A stretch of DNA of 64,000 nt from Hippophae tibetana (taxonomy: Eukaryota > Streptophyta > Magnoliopsida > Rosales > Elaeagnaceae): assembly GCA_037013495.1 (NCBI GenBank), contig CM072812.1:72299340-72363339 (forward strand), in the 5' to 3' direction. Below the pieces are notes generated by a model that did not search any database, was not told the origin of the DNA, and saw nothing but the letters and a program-made list of their open reading frames with translations. A program made the position numbers and the translations under genes. This document shows positions 49,101 through 59,623 of the stretch, one piece after another; the stretch's first letter is position 1; each line of letters begins with the position of its first letter.

Positions 49101-51628
49101 TTCTCAGGCGGGGAAGGATTGATACATGCATATGCTGCTTGTGCATGCAGACGTAGGCGCATGTGGGCGCAGAGGCAATTACACTGACGCAGAGGTACGG
49201 GCCATGACCGATGGGGAGGGGGACCACTAGGCCGTTAGGGGATATGCTTTTGTAGCACCTCCTTCTGTTTTCTTCATTTTCCTTGTAAGGCTATATATAG
49301 CCAAAGAGATTAAATAAAGGATATCAGAAAATATATACTCAGCTCCTTCTCTTCTCTGCTTCTTCTTCCTCACAAATTCTTCATATCAAAGATGCATTTT
49401 AAAAGCTTGGATCTTGCATACTTGTAAGACCTGCCGTGATGTAGTGCATGTAATTTTACAATAACTGGCTTCAGTATTGGAGTAATATACATTAATTTGA
49501 GACAGCTTGACTGCTAACAAAATGGTTTTGCAATATAATAGCCCCTGCCATACCAAAAAAACAAAAAAAAAGTGAGAAGGAAAAGAAATAAAAGAAATAA
49601 AATGCTTTGCAATAAGTAGCTTAGAATGCAATTGCCTCTCTCAAGACCCTTTTTGGATAGAAAGTACAAAGAACATTACCACCTCATATAAAGTGGTTTG
49701 TTTTCTACTGTCACTATTTTAGAGCACAAATACAAAGCCAGTTCCACCAAAAGCATGCCCAAATGGACCTTTCATGTTAATTTCCTAGATGATTTTACTA
49801 TGTGTACTCTAGTTTGGCCCTTGTTTTTGCATATTTTCTGTTATTATCCTTTAGTTGATTCTTCTCTTGCATGTAGGTATGGCCTGTCGATGTTAACTTC
49901 AAATTTTTGGAACCGGTTGGACGTGAGCTTAAGATTCTTGGAAAGGTAAATGGATCCATTCCTTTTAGATTCTATTTTCCCTATTTTGGATTGTCTTATA
50001 TCTCATGTTAAGTTTAGTGAAAAATCCTATAAATAAAGTTTATGGAAGTTACCTTTTTTTTTACTTATTTAAACCAATCAAAAGGATTAATTCTTGTCTA
50101 CTTTGTTTCTTTTGAATTGAGACATTCACGACGAAGTAAACATGGATGTATAAGTTTGTTATTTGGAACCAAGGTTTAAATTGCTGATGTTGATCGAAAT
50201 ATCAAGACTTAAGTTTTACAAAAATGTCGAGAATGTTATTGTCGTCAATAATTTTTTTTGAAAAAAATCACAAAAATTATGGAATTTTTAGTAAAATTTT
50301 ATGAAGTATTAAAACAATGAATTAGTTATATTTTAAATTAGTTTTACTTTAAATTAGTACATATAATATTTGTGATGATCATTTGATCAATAAATTAATT
50401 CATAAATAATAAAATTGTAGAATAAGTAGTTAAAATATTAAATAATTATTTGAACTTCAATTGTAATAGTATTATAAATGGATAAACTTGATGGTACATA
50501 ATATAATTTGAATTATGAAAAATAAAAACTATAAGTAAGACTCAAAATAAATGTGATAATGATTAGAAATAAAAAATATACGAAAAGAATACAAAATATT
50601 GTATCCAAATTTAAAGAAATAATCTTTTGATTGAAGATACAAAAACTTAGAAAAGAAAAATACATAATAAAGCATTTAATAAGAAAAGATATTTTGTAGA
50701 TAGACAATGTCATGATAATATCCATAGTATTCATGATATTTTGGCCAAAATAAGATTTTTCTCGACAACACGACATTCTCGACATTTTTGCAAAATGAGA
50801 TTGATATTACATAAAGAGTATTCTTTCTAAAGCACGTAGTTGCAGCAACACAATTAACATTTTGAGGCATACGGATTACGCCTTGATGTCCACTTTTATC
50901 ATGGATTTGATGAAGCTTTCCCCTCGAGGCTGGATGAGGTGTATGCCTCAATGCTTTCTTTATGCCTTGAGGCGCATGAGGTCTGCAGTACCTTATCTTT
51001 AGTGTTCTAAACTAGGCTGTACCATTTTTTTCTTCAATACTGAAGGCTTACCAGATTGAAGATTGTTGAAAATGAAATGAAAGGACAGCAAATAGAATAA
51101 AGTTGAATGTCACGAGAAGATGGCACTATATGTTTCTCATTTCCTTGAATTGTGTTATGGAAAATTTGCCTCTGAGATATTCCTTTATACTTTGGTGGTG
51201 TTTGTTGCTGTCAGTAAGAGAGCTTTTCATGTTTTTAAAGCTTGTGTTCTATATGTTCTATATCTATCTTTAATTTTAGTATTCCTTTGAGCTAGACTTG
51301 AGAAATGTTGTTGGGATTTTATTCTTTAGATAAATTGTTTTTCCTGTGCTTTCGAGAGTTAGTTGCTCAAAATACATGTATTAATTTTGTCATAATGATT
51401 TTATTGACTTTATATAAATTTCAGTATGATTTGAGCTGACATCATTAAGTATGATCAATTAATTATTATATTGTTATTAGTGTAAATGTTTTTTTAATAA
51501 AATTCTATAGTTTATTTAGTTTAAATTTATATTTGCTTAATGTACTAATAATACAGTGGTTGTCTCTTTGATGTCAGTTTATGGATGATGCTGTCAACCT
51601 TATGAACAAATCATTTATTGATCGTTAG
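37186..51628 (+). CDS. Four-exon gene for a 126-residue protein of unknown function
   Basis: Exons: 37186-37335 (50 codons), 37433-37543 (37), 49877-49945 (23), 51578-51628 (16 plus TAG). All three introns are phase 0 with GT-AG ends (97 bp, 12,333 bp and 1,632 bp), and the joined frame is open throughout, which strongly supports the model. The protein starts [17 protein letters not shown], has a basic Ser/Asn/Pro-rich N-terminus without signal peptide or membrane segment, a '[13 protein letters not shown]' segment, then [20 protein letters not shown] and a C-terminal '[16 protein letters not shown]'. The last two exons look like a conserved, helical segment. I do not recognise the family and propose no function. 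Intron 2 contains a MULE-type element and a chromovirus with a nested copia. No other gene lies in the introns. Small conserved coding exons surviving round a large element-filled intron suggest a live gene. Confidence 0.8.
37735..38590. repeat. LTR-like non-coding repeat in intron 2 (weak)
   Basis: From 'gttgtggagttgcccagagc' near 37750 to about 38585 the sequence differs in style from the T-rich intron around it, being A/C-rich on the plus strand as in reversed copia LTRs. No terminal repeats, primer site or coding remnant was established. Open frames here are short and unlike proteins. Confidence 0.25.
38591..39420. other. Intron 2 sequence without recognised feature
   Basis: AT-rich intronic DNA; nothing coding. 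A purine-rich patch at 38720-38800 is the only local feature. Confidence 0.4.
39425..40662. mobile_element. MULE-type non-autonomous element with long terminal inverted repeats
   Basis: About 200 bp at the left (39425-39625) and right (40462-40662) ends are similar in inverted orientation, sharing 'tttaacaaaagg', 'tgtggtatctatttgg', 'gtcacgtg' and 'gacattttg.tgagg' landmarks. A third, direct copy of the outer 150 bp lies inside the left end at about 39661-39820. The interior (39830-40460) has a repeated 'gggctaccaa..ccagatttcctt' phrase (about 39942 and 40113) and no intact frame; it may be captured gene sequence. Long TIRs suggest a Mutator-like element. The expected 9-bp target duplication was not found. 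Confidence 0.6.
40950..41217 (+). repeat. Chromovirus left (5') LTR
   Basis: Starts TGATACATGCATATGC and ends TTCATATCA, directly before the tRNA-Met primer site. 'ttatatatatcc' near 41119 is a possible TATA region and 'aataaa' lies at 41143. GC-rich first third. Confidence 0.92.
41232..42190 (+). pseudogene. Chromovirus gag and zinc-knuckle region
   Basis: Gag begins [19 protein letters not shown], 15 bases after the LTR, with a Glu/Leu-rich helical stretch ([17 protein letters not shown]), typical of plant chromovirus gag. Retrotrans_gag-like phrases (for example '[17 protein letters not shown]') follow in other frames, and a Cys/His cluster '[16 protein letters not shown]' lies at 42137-42184. 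Broken. Confidence 0.75.
42300..44310 (+). pseudogene. Chromovirus protease, reverse transcriptase and RNase H
   Basis: Protease segment '[16 protein letters not shown]' at 42355-42402. RT begins with '[20 protein letters not shown]' (about 42868), then '[20 protein letters not shown]', a 'PFGLTN' palm segment (about 43272), and 'VFFDDILVY' (about 43350). RNase H fits '[18 protein letters not shown]' (about 43780) and '[20 protein letters not shown]' (about 44045). Broken in several places. Confidence 0.8.
44340..44741 (+). pseudogene. Chromovirus integrase, N-terminal part
   Basis: HHCC zinc-binding region: '[20 protein letters not shown]' then '[12 protein letters not shown]', leading into '[20 protein letters not shown]', the start of the integrase catalytic core. 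It is interrupted at 44742 by a copia element; integrase sequence resumes after 48254. Confidence 0.8.
44742..45003 (-). repeat. Nested copia left LTR (3' LTR)
   Basis: TGAAGTTG to TTTCCTACA. Contains three copies of a 'ccctgaaaatcaggaaac'-like phrase, one of several short internal repeats. Confidence 0.92.
45011..45397 (-). pseudogene. Nested copia RNase H region
   Basis: Open 128-residue piece with [20 protein letters not shown], '[16 protein letters not shown]', '[20 protein letters not shown]', '[11 protein letters not shown]' and '[11 protein letters not shown]', the standard copia RNase H end of the polyprotein. Confidence 0.88.
45596..46273 (-). pseudogene. Nested copia: integrase C-terminal part and RT remnant
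   Basis: Starts with '[17 protein letters not shown]', then '[20 protein letters not shown]' and '[11 protein letters not shown]', the usual C-terminal integrase segment of copia elements, followed by a Pro/Ser/Asn-rich spacer. It ends with '[17 protein letters not shown]', from the end of the RT segment. Most of RT between these parts is missing. Confidence 0.8.
46475..47340 (-). pseudogene. Nested copia: protease end, pre-integrase and integrase core
   Basis: 47092-47340 shows the end of the protease/pre-integrase region ([20 protein letters not shown]). 46475-47080 shows '[20 protein letters not shown]', '[16 protein letters not shown]' with the zinc-binding His/Cys set, then '[16 protein letters not shown]', '[13 protein letters not shown]' and '[15 protein letters not shown]' of the integrase core. 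Broken. Confidence 0.85.
47482..47910 (-). pseudogene. Nested copia: gag-side piece
   Basis: Open 142-residue piece starting [20 protein letters not shown], rich in Ser, Asn, Phe and Gln; it ends near '[12 protein letters not shown]', a phrase common just before the protease in plant copia polyproteins. It starts 78 bp inside the right LTR. The usual UBN2 gag core is not visible, so the gag region appears incomplete. Confidence 0.6.
47988..48249 (-). repeat. Nested copia right LTR (5' LTR)
   Basis: TGAAACTG to TTTCCTACA, same length as the left LTR (262 bp). Confidence 0.92.
48255..49119 (+). pseudogene. Chromovirus integrase C-terminal part and chromodomain
   Basis: Integrase resumes after the copia insertion. 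48673-48960 is open with '[16 protein letters not shown]', '[20 protein letters not shown]' and '[12 protein letters not shown]', the GPY/F-type C-terminal domain. After it, '[16 protein letters not shown]' with 'DTTWENEW' (about 48975-49060) is a chromodomain, which in this group guides integration to modified chromatin. Broken. Confidence 0.8.
49120..49388 (+). repeat. Chromovirus right (3') LTR
   Basis: TGATACATG to TTCATATCA, preceded by a purine-rich tract and followed by AAGAT. Confidence 0.92.
49394..51577. other. Remaining introns 2 and 3 of the 126-residue gene
   Basis: Outside exon 3 (49877-49945) nothing coding was seen. At 50865-50985 a 'gaggcatacggattacgcctt' patch and a later 'tgccttgaggcgcatgagg' suggest a small repeat of the 'GCCTTGAGGCGC' kind common in plant introns. 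The rest is T-rich intron. Confidence 0.5.
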
Positions 51629-53285
51629 GGTTTTGTCATCTTGCATTGAAAAGGATGGATAATTGCATTTTTGTGCTTATGAGATTATGTGACTTTCGCC
51701 AAGAGTGGAAGCATACCAAGAAAGAGTGGAAGAGTTAGCGTAGATAAGAACTCATATTACTCGGCTTGCTTTATTGTTTAATGATTATGGTTCCTCTGGC
51801 TCTTGAACTTTAATTAATGTTTGGTGTTTAAAAAATGAGTTTGGTAGTTTTCAAGTTTAAATAGATACTTATGTAGTGTTAAATAAAACGTTCAAGTTTA
51901 AATAGATACACATGTAGTGTTAAATAAAACGTTCATTACTTATCTGTTGTAGATTGCTACTTAACAAGGAAAATTGGATGGGCAAAGTGAAACTCTCCAT
52001 CTGAAATGCATATCTCAAATTTATGAGAAAATAGTGTTATGTAAAAATGGGCACTTCTGGTCCCAAAATTATGAAATATGATTTAGGTAAAATTTAAGAG
52101 TAGAATAATTTATTTATTTTATAAAAAAAGTAGAATAATAATTTAATTAATAAAAAATATATTTTAAAAATATACTCAATAATAAGTGATATTAATTAGT
52201 ACCATATGATCTCAGATTAATCTCAACCAAGAGTATTTGTCTTAAAAGTATCATCTCCTGTCAAAGAGTTCACTCAAGAACCTTGAGTAGTTATTATTAT
52301 TATTATTATTTTGGTTAAGATATTATTATATATCATAATAAATTAGTTTTAAATTTTTATTAAATATAGTTATATAAATTTAACAATAGTTATTAATAAC
52401 ATAACACATAACGTTATATAATTTGATATATATAAGTTGTTAGTGGAACAAATCTTATTATCTTGAACTTATATATTTTTGCTTATTTTTGTTTTAAACC
52501 TTAATTTGATTCAATTGTTTTGGATTTAAAAAAAAAAACATCGGTCCTGTTTTGCTGACTTTATGGGCTGCCCTTCCCATAAAATGTAGCACGTGATTAG
52601 TATCCTCCTGGTCCTATTAGTTGAAGTCTTGTTATATCCAACCAGAAGATGATCTATTGAACGACCAAATCTTTGTCTTCCTGTTCCACCTAATACAACA
52701 TTATCCTTATCCCTTTCCCTTTCCCTTTCATCTCTTCAAAGTACATGTCACTCAGATGTGGCTATTTAAATTTTATTATAACCTAAACAAAAATAACACT
52801 CAATTATTTTTCATGTTATATAAATCATTTAATTATTATATTTATTTCATTTATAACAAATATGTTAGGTAAATATTTGAATTTATGAATCCGTTAATCA
52901 ATAATTAATAAAATGATATAAATAAAATAAATATAATATCTAGTGATATAAACAAGATAAAAAATAATTAAATAATATAAAAAAAAAGAAATATAATAAT
53001 TTGATGATATTATATATATATATATATATATATAGAAATATCAATAATTAGAACTTTTGCTTTTCTACTATAAAAATGAATATCTGCGAGTAAATCCATC
53101 TCAAGTGATTATGGAGAAGTTCAAATATATATTACCCAATAACTAGATTTGATACCTATCCTCATTAGCATATATTTATGTTAGCTAAAAAGTAATGGTA
53201 ATTCCAAAACTATAGAATAGTGTTATCCACAAAGCCATTTTGCGTCATGTATGTTTTTAAGTGCTTTTCCCCAACTCTTTCCCAC
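51629..53285. other. Intergenic region between the 126-residue gene and the MYB pseudogene
   Basis: No gene. A 40-bp phrase 'ttcaagtttaaatagatac' with 'gtagtgttaaataaaacgttca' is tandemly duplicated at about 51849-51934. (TA)n lies at 53009-53034. 'ccctttccctttccctttc' repeats at 52711-52729. Confidence 0.5.
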
Positions 53286-53289
53286 CTCT

Positions 53290-53349
53290 ATCCCTTGTAT
53301 AAAAAGACTATATATGTTCTTTCAATCTACTTCAACTGTAGAAGCAACC
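53290..53349 (+). promoter_or_regulatory. TATA box of the MYB pseudogene
   Basis: 'TATAAAAAG' at 53298-53306, about 50 bp before the ATG at 53350, a normal plant core-promoter spacing with a short leader. Confidence 0.5.
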
Positions 53350-54582
53350 ATGCAAATAGAGATGTTACGCAAAGGGACTTGGTCTCACTACCTTTGTGAA
53401 ACTTATGGGAGAACGCAGGTGGGATTCATTAGCAAAAGCTTCTGGTAATTGTGTATTAATATTATTGTTTAACAAACTAATTTCTACCTCATCATTTAGT
53501 GCCTTTTCAGGTTTAAGGAGGAGTGGAAAGAGTTGCAGACTAAGATGGTTGAACTATCTTCGTCCTAATCTTAAACGTGGTTATTTCACTATTGAAGAAG
53601 AGCATATCATACTTCAACTTCATCTACTATAGGGAAACAAGTATGCATCTTTTAATTCTTTCTGTAATAATCACTGATCACATTCTAAGTTAGAGATAAA
53701 AGAATACATTAGAGTTTTTAAGAAGCTCAAGTATAGGTATCAAATGAGCAACTTATTTCAACCATCTAAGATTGATCTAATGAATTGGTGAAATGAAAAA
53801 GTCTATCTTATCTAACTAGAACTCATTTAATAAAGTAATTTTATTTTATTTAAAAAAATAGTTAATTTAATGCAACTATCGAAAAACGAACTTAAAAGAT
53901 AACATTTTGTTTTTTATTTGTGAAAATATAATCAAAAAATAATATTTATACTAATATTTTTATTCTTAAAAGTGTAAATGTACTCATGAGATGTTTAACC
54001 CAATTTATTTAAAAAATGATGTTAACTAAGTGCATGAGCACATAAACAAAGTAAGATATCAAATCTTAAAATATTAATTATAAAAAAAATAAACTTAATG
54101 TATTATTTATAAATATTAAGTTAACATCAATATTCTTAATCAATACAAGACATTTTTTTTAATACAATAACAAATTGAACCTAAACTAGCTGTATCACTT
54201 CAATTAATTTAACACTTCTAATAATAATCTTAAAAATTGGTTTTATTTCATTGATAGATGGTAGAAGATTGCTAGTAGGTTACCAAGAAAAATAGGTACA
54301 AAACTATTGGAGAACTCATTTAAAGTGAAAGTTGAAGTAGTTTAATTAGAAGGTGAATTTTATCAACTTCATTTTTTTCATCTCAATAGCTTATCGATCA
54401 ATATGCTTGGTTTTAGCTTGTAATTTTTCACAAGGAACTTATCTTACTCTTATCATGGTTTAAAAGACGTCAGAGAAACTTCATTTAATCATTATCAAAA
54501 CGTTGATGATATCATTGCTCAAAAAATATTAAAGTACGAAGATCAAAATTCTGATTTATTAGTTGAAAAATTATTTTACGGT

Positions 54583-54602
54583 CTTAATGTATATCTAGTA
54601 AC

Positions 54603-54662
<60 letters not shown>

Positions 54663-54685
54663 TATGTTACTAGATATACATTAAG
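54583..54685. repeat. 103-bp near-perfect palindrome made of LTR-end sequence and (TA)25
   Basis: The arm 54583-54608 (cttaatgtatatctagtaac then atatta) is exactly matched in inverted form at 54660-54685, with a 51-base alternating TA tract between. The arm sequence is the first 20 or so bases of the copia LTR that starts 13 bp further on. It sits at the junction of the MYB exon and the copia element. Confidence 0.9.
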
Positions 54686-54697
54686 TATATATATATT

Positions 54698-54816
54698 TGC
54701 TAATGTATATCTATTTACTTTAAACATATCTAGTTTATTTGTAATTCCTATATAAAGGCACCATGTATATTCATTTAGATCACAGAATAGAATAAAATCA
54801 TTAAGTATTTCTAACA
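54698..54816 (+). repeat. Copia left (5') LTR, 119 bp
   Basis: TGCTAATGTATATC to TTTCTAACA, with TATATAAAGG near 54751 as a TATA box. Confidence 0.9.
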
Positions 54817-55517
54817 TGGTATCAGAGTCACTGTTCTTATCTGTTTAGTAGTCTTGTATTTTCTGGTGTTACTCAACCCTTATAGCTTTCGTTGTCACAA
54901 TAGTCGCTGCAATCACTCACCGTTGAACCTTTGACGTCTTTCAGTCGTTGTCCTTAGGTTCTGGGACTACAATCGCCGTTGTTAAGGAGTCATGCACCAC
55001 ACAGACCACTACAATCATCATCACCACTGTGCTTCTAGCTCTGATAATTTTTCTGCAGATACCACTATGATCGGTTCGATCAGATCTACACAACCATGGA
55101 AGTATCGCAACCATCGGACACCGTACGCTCCCTGATGCGCCTCTTAAAAGATCTACATGTCCTTTCACGTGCCGCCGCTTCAACTAACTGTTGTCGTGAA
55201 TCTTAACCCGACGACCTATCTGCAGATACCACTGTGATCGCTGCGACCAGATCTACACAACCGTGGGTGCATCATAATCATACTCCTCTGCACGTGTGAA
55301 TCTAACGCGCCAAGCATGTCACACTCTGGTCTCGTGACGTCATTAATAACTTGCTAAGGCTGACATCATCATCGCATTCAGCTTACGTCACAGAGACACC
55401 ACTGACTGTTAACCGTGTTGACTGCTGACTATTGACTTTTGCAATTCAAGCTCTCCCTAACCAATTTTTTGCGTAGATCTCGTTTTTGCAGTCCGTTTTT
55501 GCATATTGTGTTTCCAA
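54817..55517 (+). other. Copia untranslated leader
   Basis: About 700 bp between the primer site and gag, CT-rich and distinctly GC-richer than the surroundings. Contains a repeated phrase 'gcagataccac' then 'tgatcg' with 'accagatctacacaacc' (about 55054 and 55223), a tandem leader repeat about 169 bp apart. Confidence 0.6.
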
Positions 55518-56804
55518 ATGGATAAAAATGATGCTTTTGTTTCTTGCCCTATCAATACTATATTGGAAGGAACCAAGAATTACTTGTCATGGTCTCAAGT
55601 TATGTACAGTTTTCTTAAAGTTCGTATGCTCTGGCATTATTGTACTTGTGCAATTATCATTTCTGTTAAAGAAGCAAGTGAAGAAGATGTTATTTTCCTT
55701 CGTCGCATGATTGAATGGGATAGTCCCAACCACATGATCCTCACATGGATTCAGAATACTTCCATTCCCTTCATCTCCAATCTGTTGGGTAACTTTGATG
55801 ATGCCAAATCAACATGGGATATGTTGGCCAAAAGGTACTCTACTACTCACGGATCCATGAAATATCAACTAATAGTTGAATTTCATCAACTTAAACAGGA
55901 ACCAGAGCAATCCATCAATGACTACTTTAATCAACTTCGCTTCCTTTGGGACCAAATTGACCTTTGTGATTCAATTTGGGCATGCTCAACAGATGCTCAA
56001 CAATATGCTACAATTAGGGATGAATTTCGTCTTAATGAGTTCTTGATGTCACTCCACAAGGACTTAGAGCCAATCTGAGGTTAGCTTCTTAATCACAATC
56101 CTCATCTCTCTCTTGATACTACTGTAAATGAGTTGGTTAGAGAAGAAGCTTGGCTTGCAACCCTTCAAGCCCAGAATAAGTTCAATGTTTTGGCTATTAC
56201 TCCTCCTACTCCTACCATTGAGCAACCTCAGCAATTAGGTGATTCCTCTAGCTTTTACAATCATCGCAGGCAGAGCAATAAAAGGTTCTGCAATTATTGC
56301 AAGCGCCATGACCATACCATTGAGACTTGTTACCGTCACAACAAATCTACTATTGTTGTTGCTAATACTGAGCCTACTTCGCTAATGCCTTCTAGTTTAG
56401 CAGAGTACCAGTCTTCTGGATCCACTATCAACTTCTCATCCACTAAACTACAGAAGATCATAACTCAGGCTGTTCAAATGGCTAGTAATGCATTGTTTTC
56501 CACTACTTTCTCAGTTCTGCCCGGTAATTCTCAAACTTGGCTTTTTTACTCTACATGTTGCAATCACATGACACCTCACTCATCTTTATTCTCCAAACTT
56601 GACCCTACACCACATCCTCTTAATATTCATATAGCTGATGGTTCCACCATTCATGGGAATAGTCTAGGTTTTGTTTCGACCTCTACCCTCTCTGTTTCTG
56701 GGGTTTTCTACGTACCTAACCTATCCTATAATTTATGCTATGTGAGACAATTAGCTAAACTAGGATATCACCTTATTTTTGACTATTCTGGGTGTATTGT
56801 GTAG
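55518..56804 (+). pseudogene. Copia gag and protease region
   Basis: Gag (55518-56078): MDKNDAFVSC, 'GTKNYLSWSQVMYSFLKVR', 'DDAKSTWDMLAKRYS' and 'QEPEQSINDYFNQLRFLWDQ' are the copia (UBN2) gag landmarks. A CCHC knuckle 'CNYCKRHDHTIETC' follows at about 56290. The protease region has 'WLFYSTCCNHMTPHSSLF' (about 56541), then 'GVFYVPNLSYNLCYVRQLAK'. Broken. Confidence 0.88.
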
Positions 56805-56852
56805 GATTCGAGGACGGGGCAAGAGCTTGGGACCGGTCCTAGGGTCGGGCGT

Positions 56853-58328
56853 ATGTTTCCTATAAACAATCTTCATCTTCCACATGTTGCTTCTACCTCT
56901 GTTACTGTTGCAACTGCTGCAGTTTCTTCCTTACCTTCTCTCGCACTTTGGCATTCTTGTCTTGGTCATGCCCCATCCACTTGGGTACAACAGTTAGCTT
57001 CTAAAGGTCTATTGGGTTTTGTGTTCAAAGACAATTTTGATTGTACTTCGTGTCAGTTAGGAAAACATCCAGCTTTATCTTTCAATAATAGTAAATCTAT
57101 CTCTAATAGTATTTTTAAGTTAATTCATTCTGATGTTTAGGGACCTTCTCCTGTTACTAGTATTGGTGGATCTCGATATTTTGTTGTTTTTATTGATGAT
57201 TATTCTTGTTATAGTTGGATCCTTCCAATGAAATCTCGTTCTGAAAGCTTACCAATATATAGTAACTTTGCAAAAATGGTTGAAACACAATTCTTCAAAC
57301 ATATCAAAAAAATTCGATCTGATAATGCTCTTGAATATACTCAAAATGATTTTCAAGCTCTGTTACACTACTATGGCAATGTACATCATCTAACCTGTCC
57401 AGGAACTTCTCAACAAAATGGTCGAGCCGAAAGAAAACTTCGTCATATTCTTGACATTGTTCGTGCTCTTCTTCTTTCTGCCAAAGTTCCTGCCCTATTT
57501 TGTAGTGAAGCTACCCTTCATGCTGTTCATGCCATTAATCGCATTCCAAGCGCTGTCATTCATAATCAGACTCCGTATGAGCACCTTTTTGGGTCATCTC
57601 CTGACTATCATTACCTTCGCTCATTCGGATCTACCCATTTCATTCTTCTTCAGCCTCATAAACACAACAAACTTGGTTATGGTGAAACTCAAAAAGGGTA
57701 TCGATGTTATGATTCTGTCTCACATTGTCTTCGTGTTTCCCAAAATGTTGTCTTTTGGGAACACTGCTTATTTGTTGAACTTTCTCACTTTTGTTCTTCC
57801 CTAACTAATTCAAATGTTTTAGAAATCTTTCCAAATGAGTCTCATGTTCCTTCTACAGATACTTTTGATCCACCTATGGACTTCACTATTCAATCTTCAG
57901 ATATTTTTGATGATTATCCTAGACATGTTGTAGAAGAACAGGTTGATAACGATCTACCCCACCTTGAACATAGGTCACATGCTCTTGCTCTGCATGAAGA
58001 TCCTCCACAAGACATTCCATCTCACCACTCAACCCGGGTAAGATCCATTCCTACACATTTACTTGACTATCATTGTTACACTGCCCTTGCTACACTCCAT
58101 AAGCCGCACACCTATTGTGAGGCATCTACTAACCTTTTTTGGCAGATTGTAATGAAAGAAGAAATTGATGCATTAACCAAAAACCATACTTGGGATCTGG
58201 TTAATCTCCCTCCTGGTCAGTCTGTGGTTGGTAGTAAGTGGATCTATAAGATCAAGACTCACTCTGATGGGTCCATCGATCGCTATAAGGCTCGTCTTGT
58301 AGCAAAAAGGTTTTACACAAGAGTATGA
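56853..58328 (+). pseudogene. Copia integrase and start of RT
   Basis: Pre-integrase 'LALWHSCLGHAPSTWVQQLA' and 'FDCTSCQLGKHPALSF', core segments 'KIRSDNALEYTQNDFQALLH' and 'HLTCPGTSQQNGRAERKLRH', then 'VIHNQTPYEHLFG' and 'FGSTHF' of the C-terminal part. RT begins with 'EIDALTKNHTWDLVNLPPGQ' and 'VVGSKWIYKIKTHSDGSIDR'. Mostly open; a small number of breaks. Confidence 0.88.
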
Positions 58329-59616
58329 GATTGATTATGAAGAGACTTTTGCTCCAGTTGCCCATATTTCCTCTGTTCGTACCCTCTTAGTTGTTGCCAC
58401 TGATAGTAAATGGGACCTTTTTCAGATGGATGTCAAAAATGCATTCCTTAATGGGGATATGCATGAAGAAGTTTATATGCAACCTTCTTCTGGTCTTTCT
58501 GTTGAAACAAATAAGGTTTGTCGCCTTCGACGAGCACTTTATGGCCTTAAACAAGCTCCACGAGCATGGTTTGCCAAGTTCAGCTCCACCATCCTTTGTT
58601 TGGGTTACACTGCCAGTCCTTATGATTCTGCCTTATTTCTTTGTCACAATGATAAAGGCACCATTTTTCTTCTCCTATATGTGGATGATATGATTATAAC
58701 TGGTGATGACCTCATTGGCATTCAAGAAATCAAGAATTTTCTTAGTCAGCAGTTTGAGATGAAAGACCTTGGACATCTCAGCTACTTCTTGGGTCTTGAG
58801 ATCACTCGTTCCACAGATGGTCTTTATATTACTCAAGATAAGTATGCATCTGACCTCTTATCTCAAGCTAGACTCACTGACAGCAAGACTGTTGACACTT
58901 CAGTTGAACTTAATGCGCATCTCACACCATCTGAGGGGAAACCATTGTCTAATCCCTCTCTTTACAGATGATTGGTTGGCAGCCTGGTTTATCTTACAGT
59001 TACTCGTCCAGACATTTCTTATGTTGTTCATCAGGTGAGCTAGTATCTGTCTACTCCACGATCAACTCACTATCCTGCTATTCTACGTATTCTACGATAC
59101 TTGAAAGACACTATCTTCCATGGCCTTTTCTACTCAGCTCAATCTCCTTTAGTATTTCGTGCATTCTCTGATGCTGATTGGGCAGGAGATCCCACTGATC
59201 TCAGGTCCACTACAAGTTATTACTTTCTTCTTGGCGAAGTAAGAAACAAACCTTCGTAGCCCGCTCCAATACTGAAGCAGAATATCGTGCTCTTGTTGAT
59301 ACCACATCTGAGCTTCTTTGGCTACGATGGTTTCTTAAGGATTTGGGTGTGTCTACATCCTCTACTACTCCCTTTTTATTATGATAATCAGAGTGTCATT
59401 CATATTGCTCACAACGATGTCTTCCATGAATGGACTAAATGCATCGAGATTGATTGTCACTTTATTCGCTCTCATCTTGTCCATGGTACTCTTAAGTTTT
59501 TTCCCGTATTCTCCAACGATCAACTTGCAGATATCTTCACTAAGGCACTTCCCAAAGGATGCACTCGTAATTTGGTTAACAATTTTAAACTGGTCTCACA
59601 TCCACCTTCAGTTTGA
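58329..59616 (+). pseudogene. Copia RT core and RNase H
   Basis: RT core 58426-58971: 'MDVKNAFLNGDMHEEVYMQP', 'LYGLKQAPRAWFAKF', 'LLLYVDDMIITGDD' and 'FEMKDLGHLSYFLGLEI'. RNase H: an 'ARSNTEAEYRALVD' segment (about 59265) and 59287-59616 with 'YYDNQSVIHIAHNDVFHEW', 'IDCHFIRSHL' and 'NDQLADIFTKALPKG'. It ends next to the polypurine tract. Broken. Confidence 0.88.
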
Positions 59617-59623
59617 GGGGGGC

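Larger units (their letters stand above)
40945..49393 (+). mobile_element. Ty3/gypsy chromovirus with LTRs and AAGAT target duplications
   Basis: LTRs at 40950-41217 and 49120-49388 are flanked by AAGAT (40945-40949 and 49389-49393). A tRNA-Met primer site (TGGTATCAAAACC, 41219) follows the left LTR, and a purine-rich tract (GGCGGGGAAGGA) precedes the right one. Inside on the plus strand: gag, zinc knuckle, protease, RT, RNase H, integrase, and a C-terminal chromodomain, in chromovirus order. The short LTRs suggest the Reina-like group. Integrase is interrupted by a minus-strand copia at 44742-48249. The LTRs differ at roughly 27 of 262 aligned sites by eye (about 10%), an age of several million years at usual plant rates. 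Broken in several places. Confidence 0.9.
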
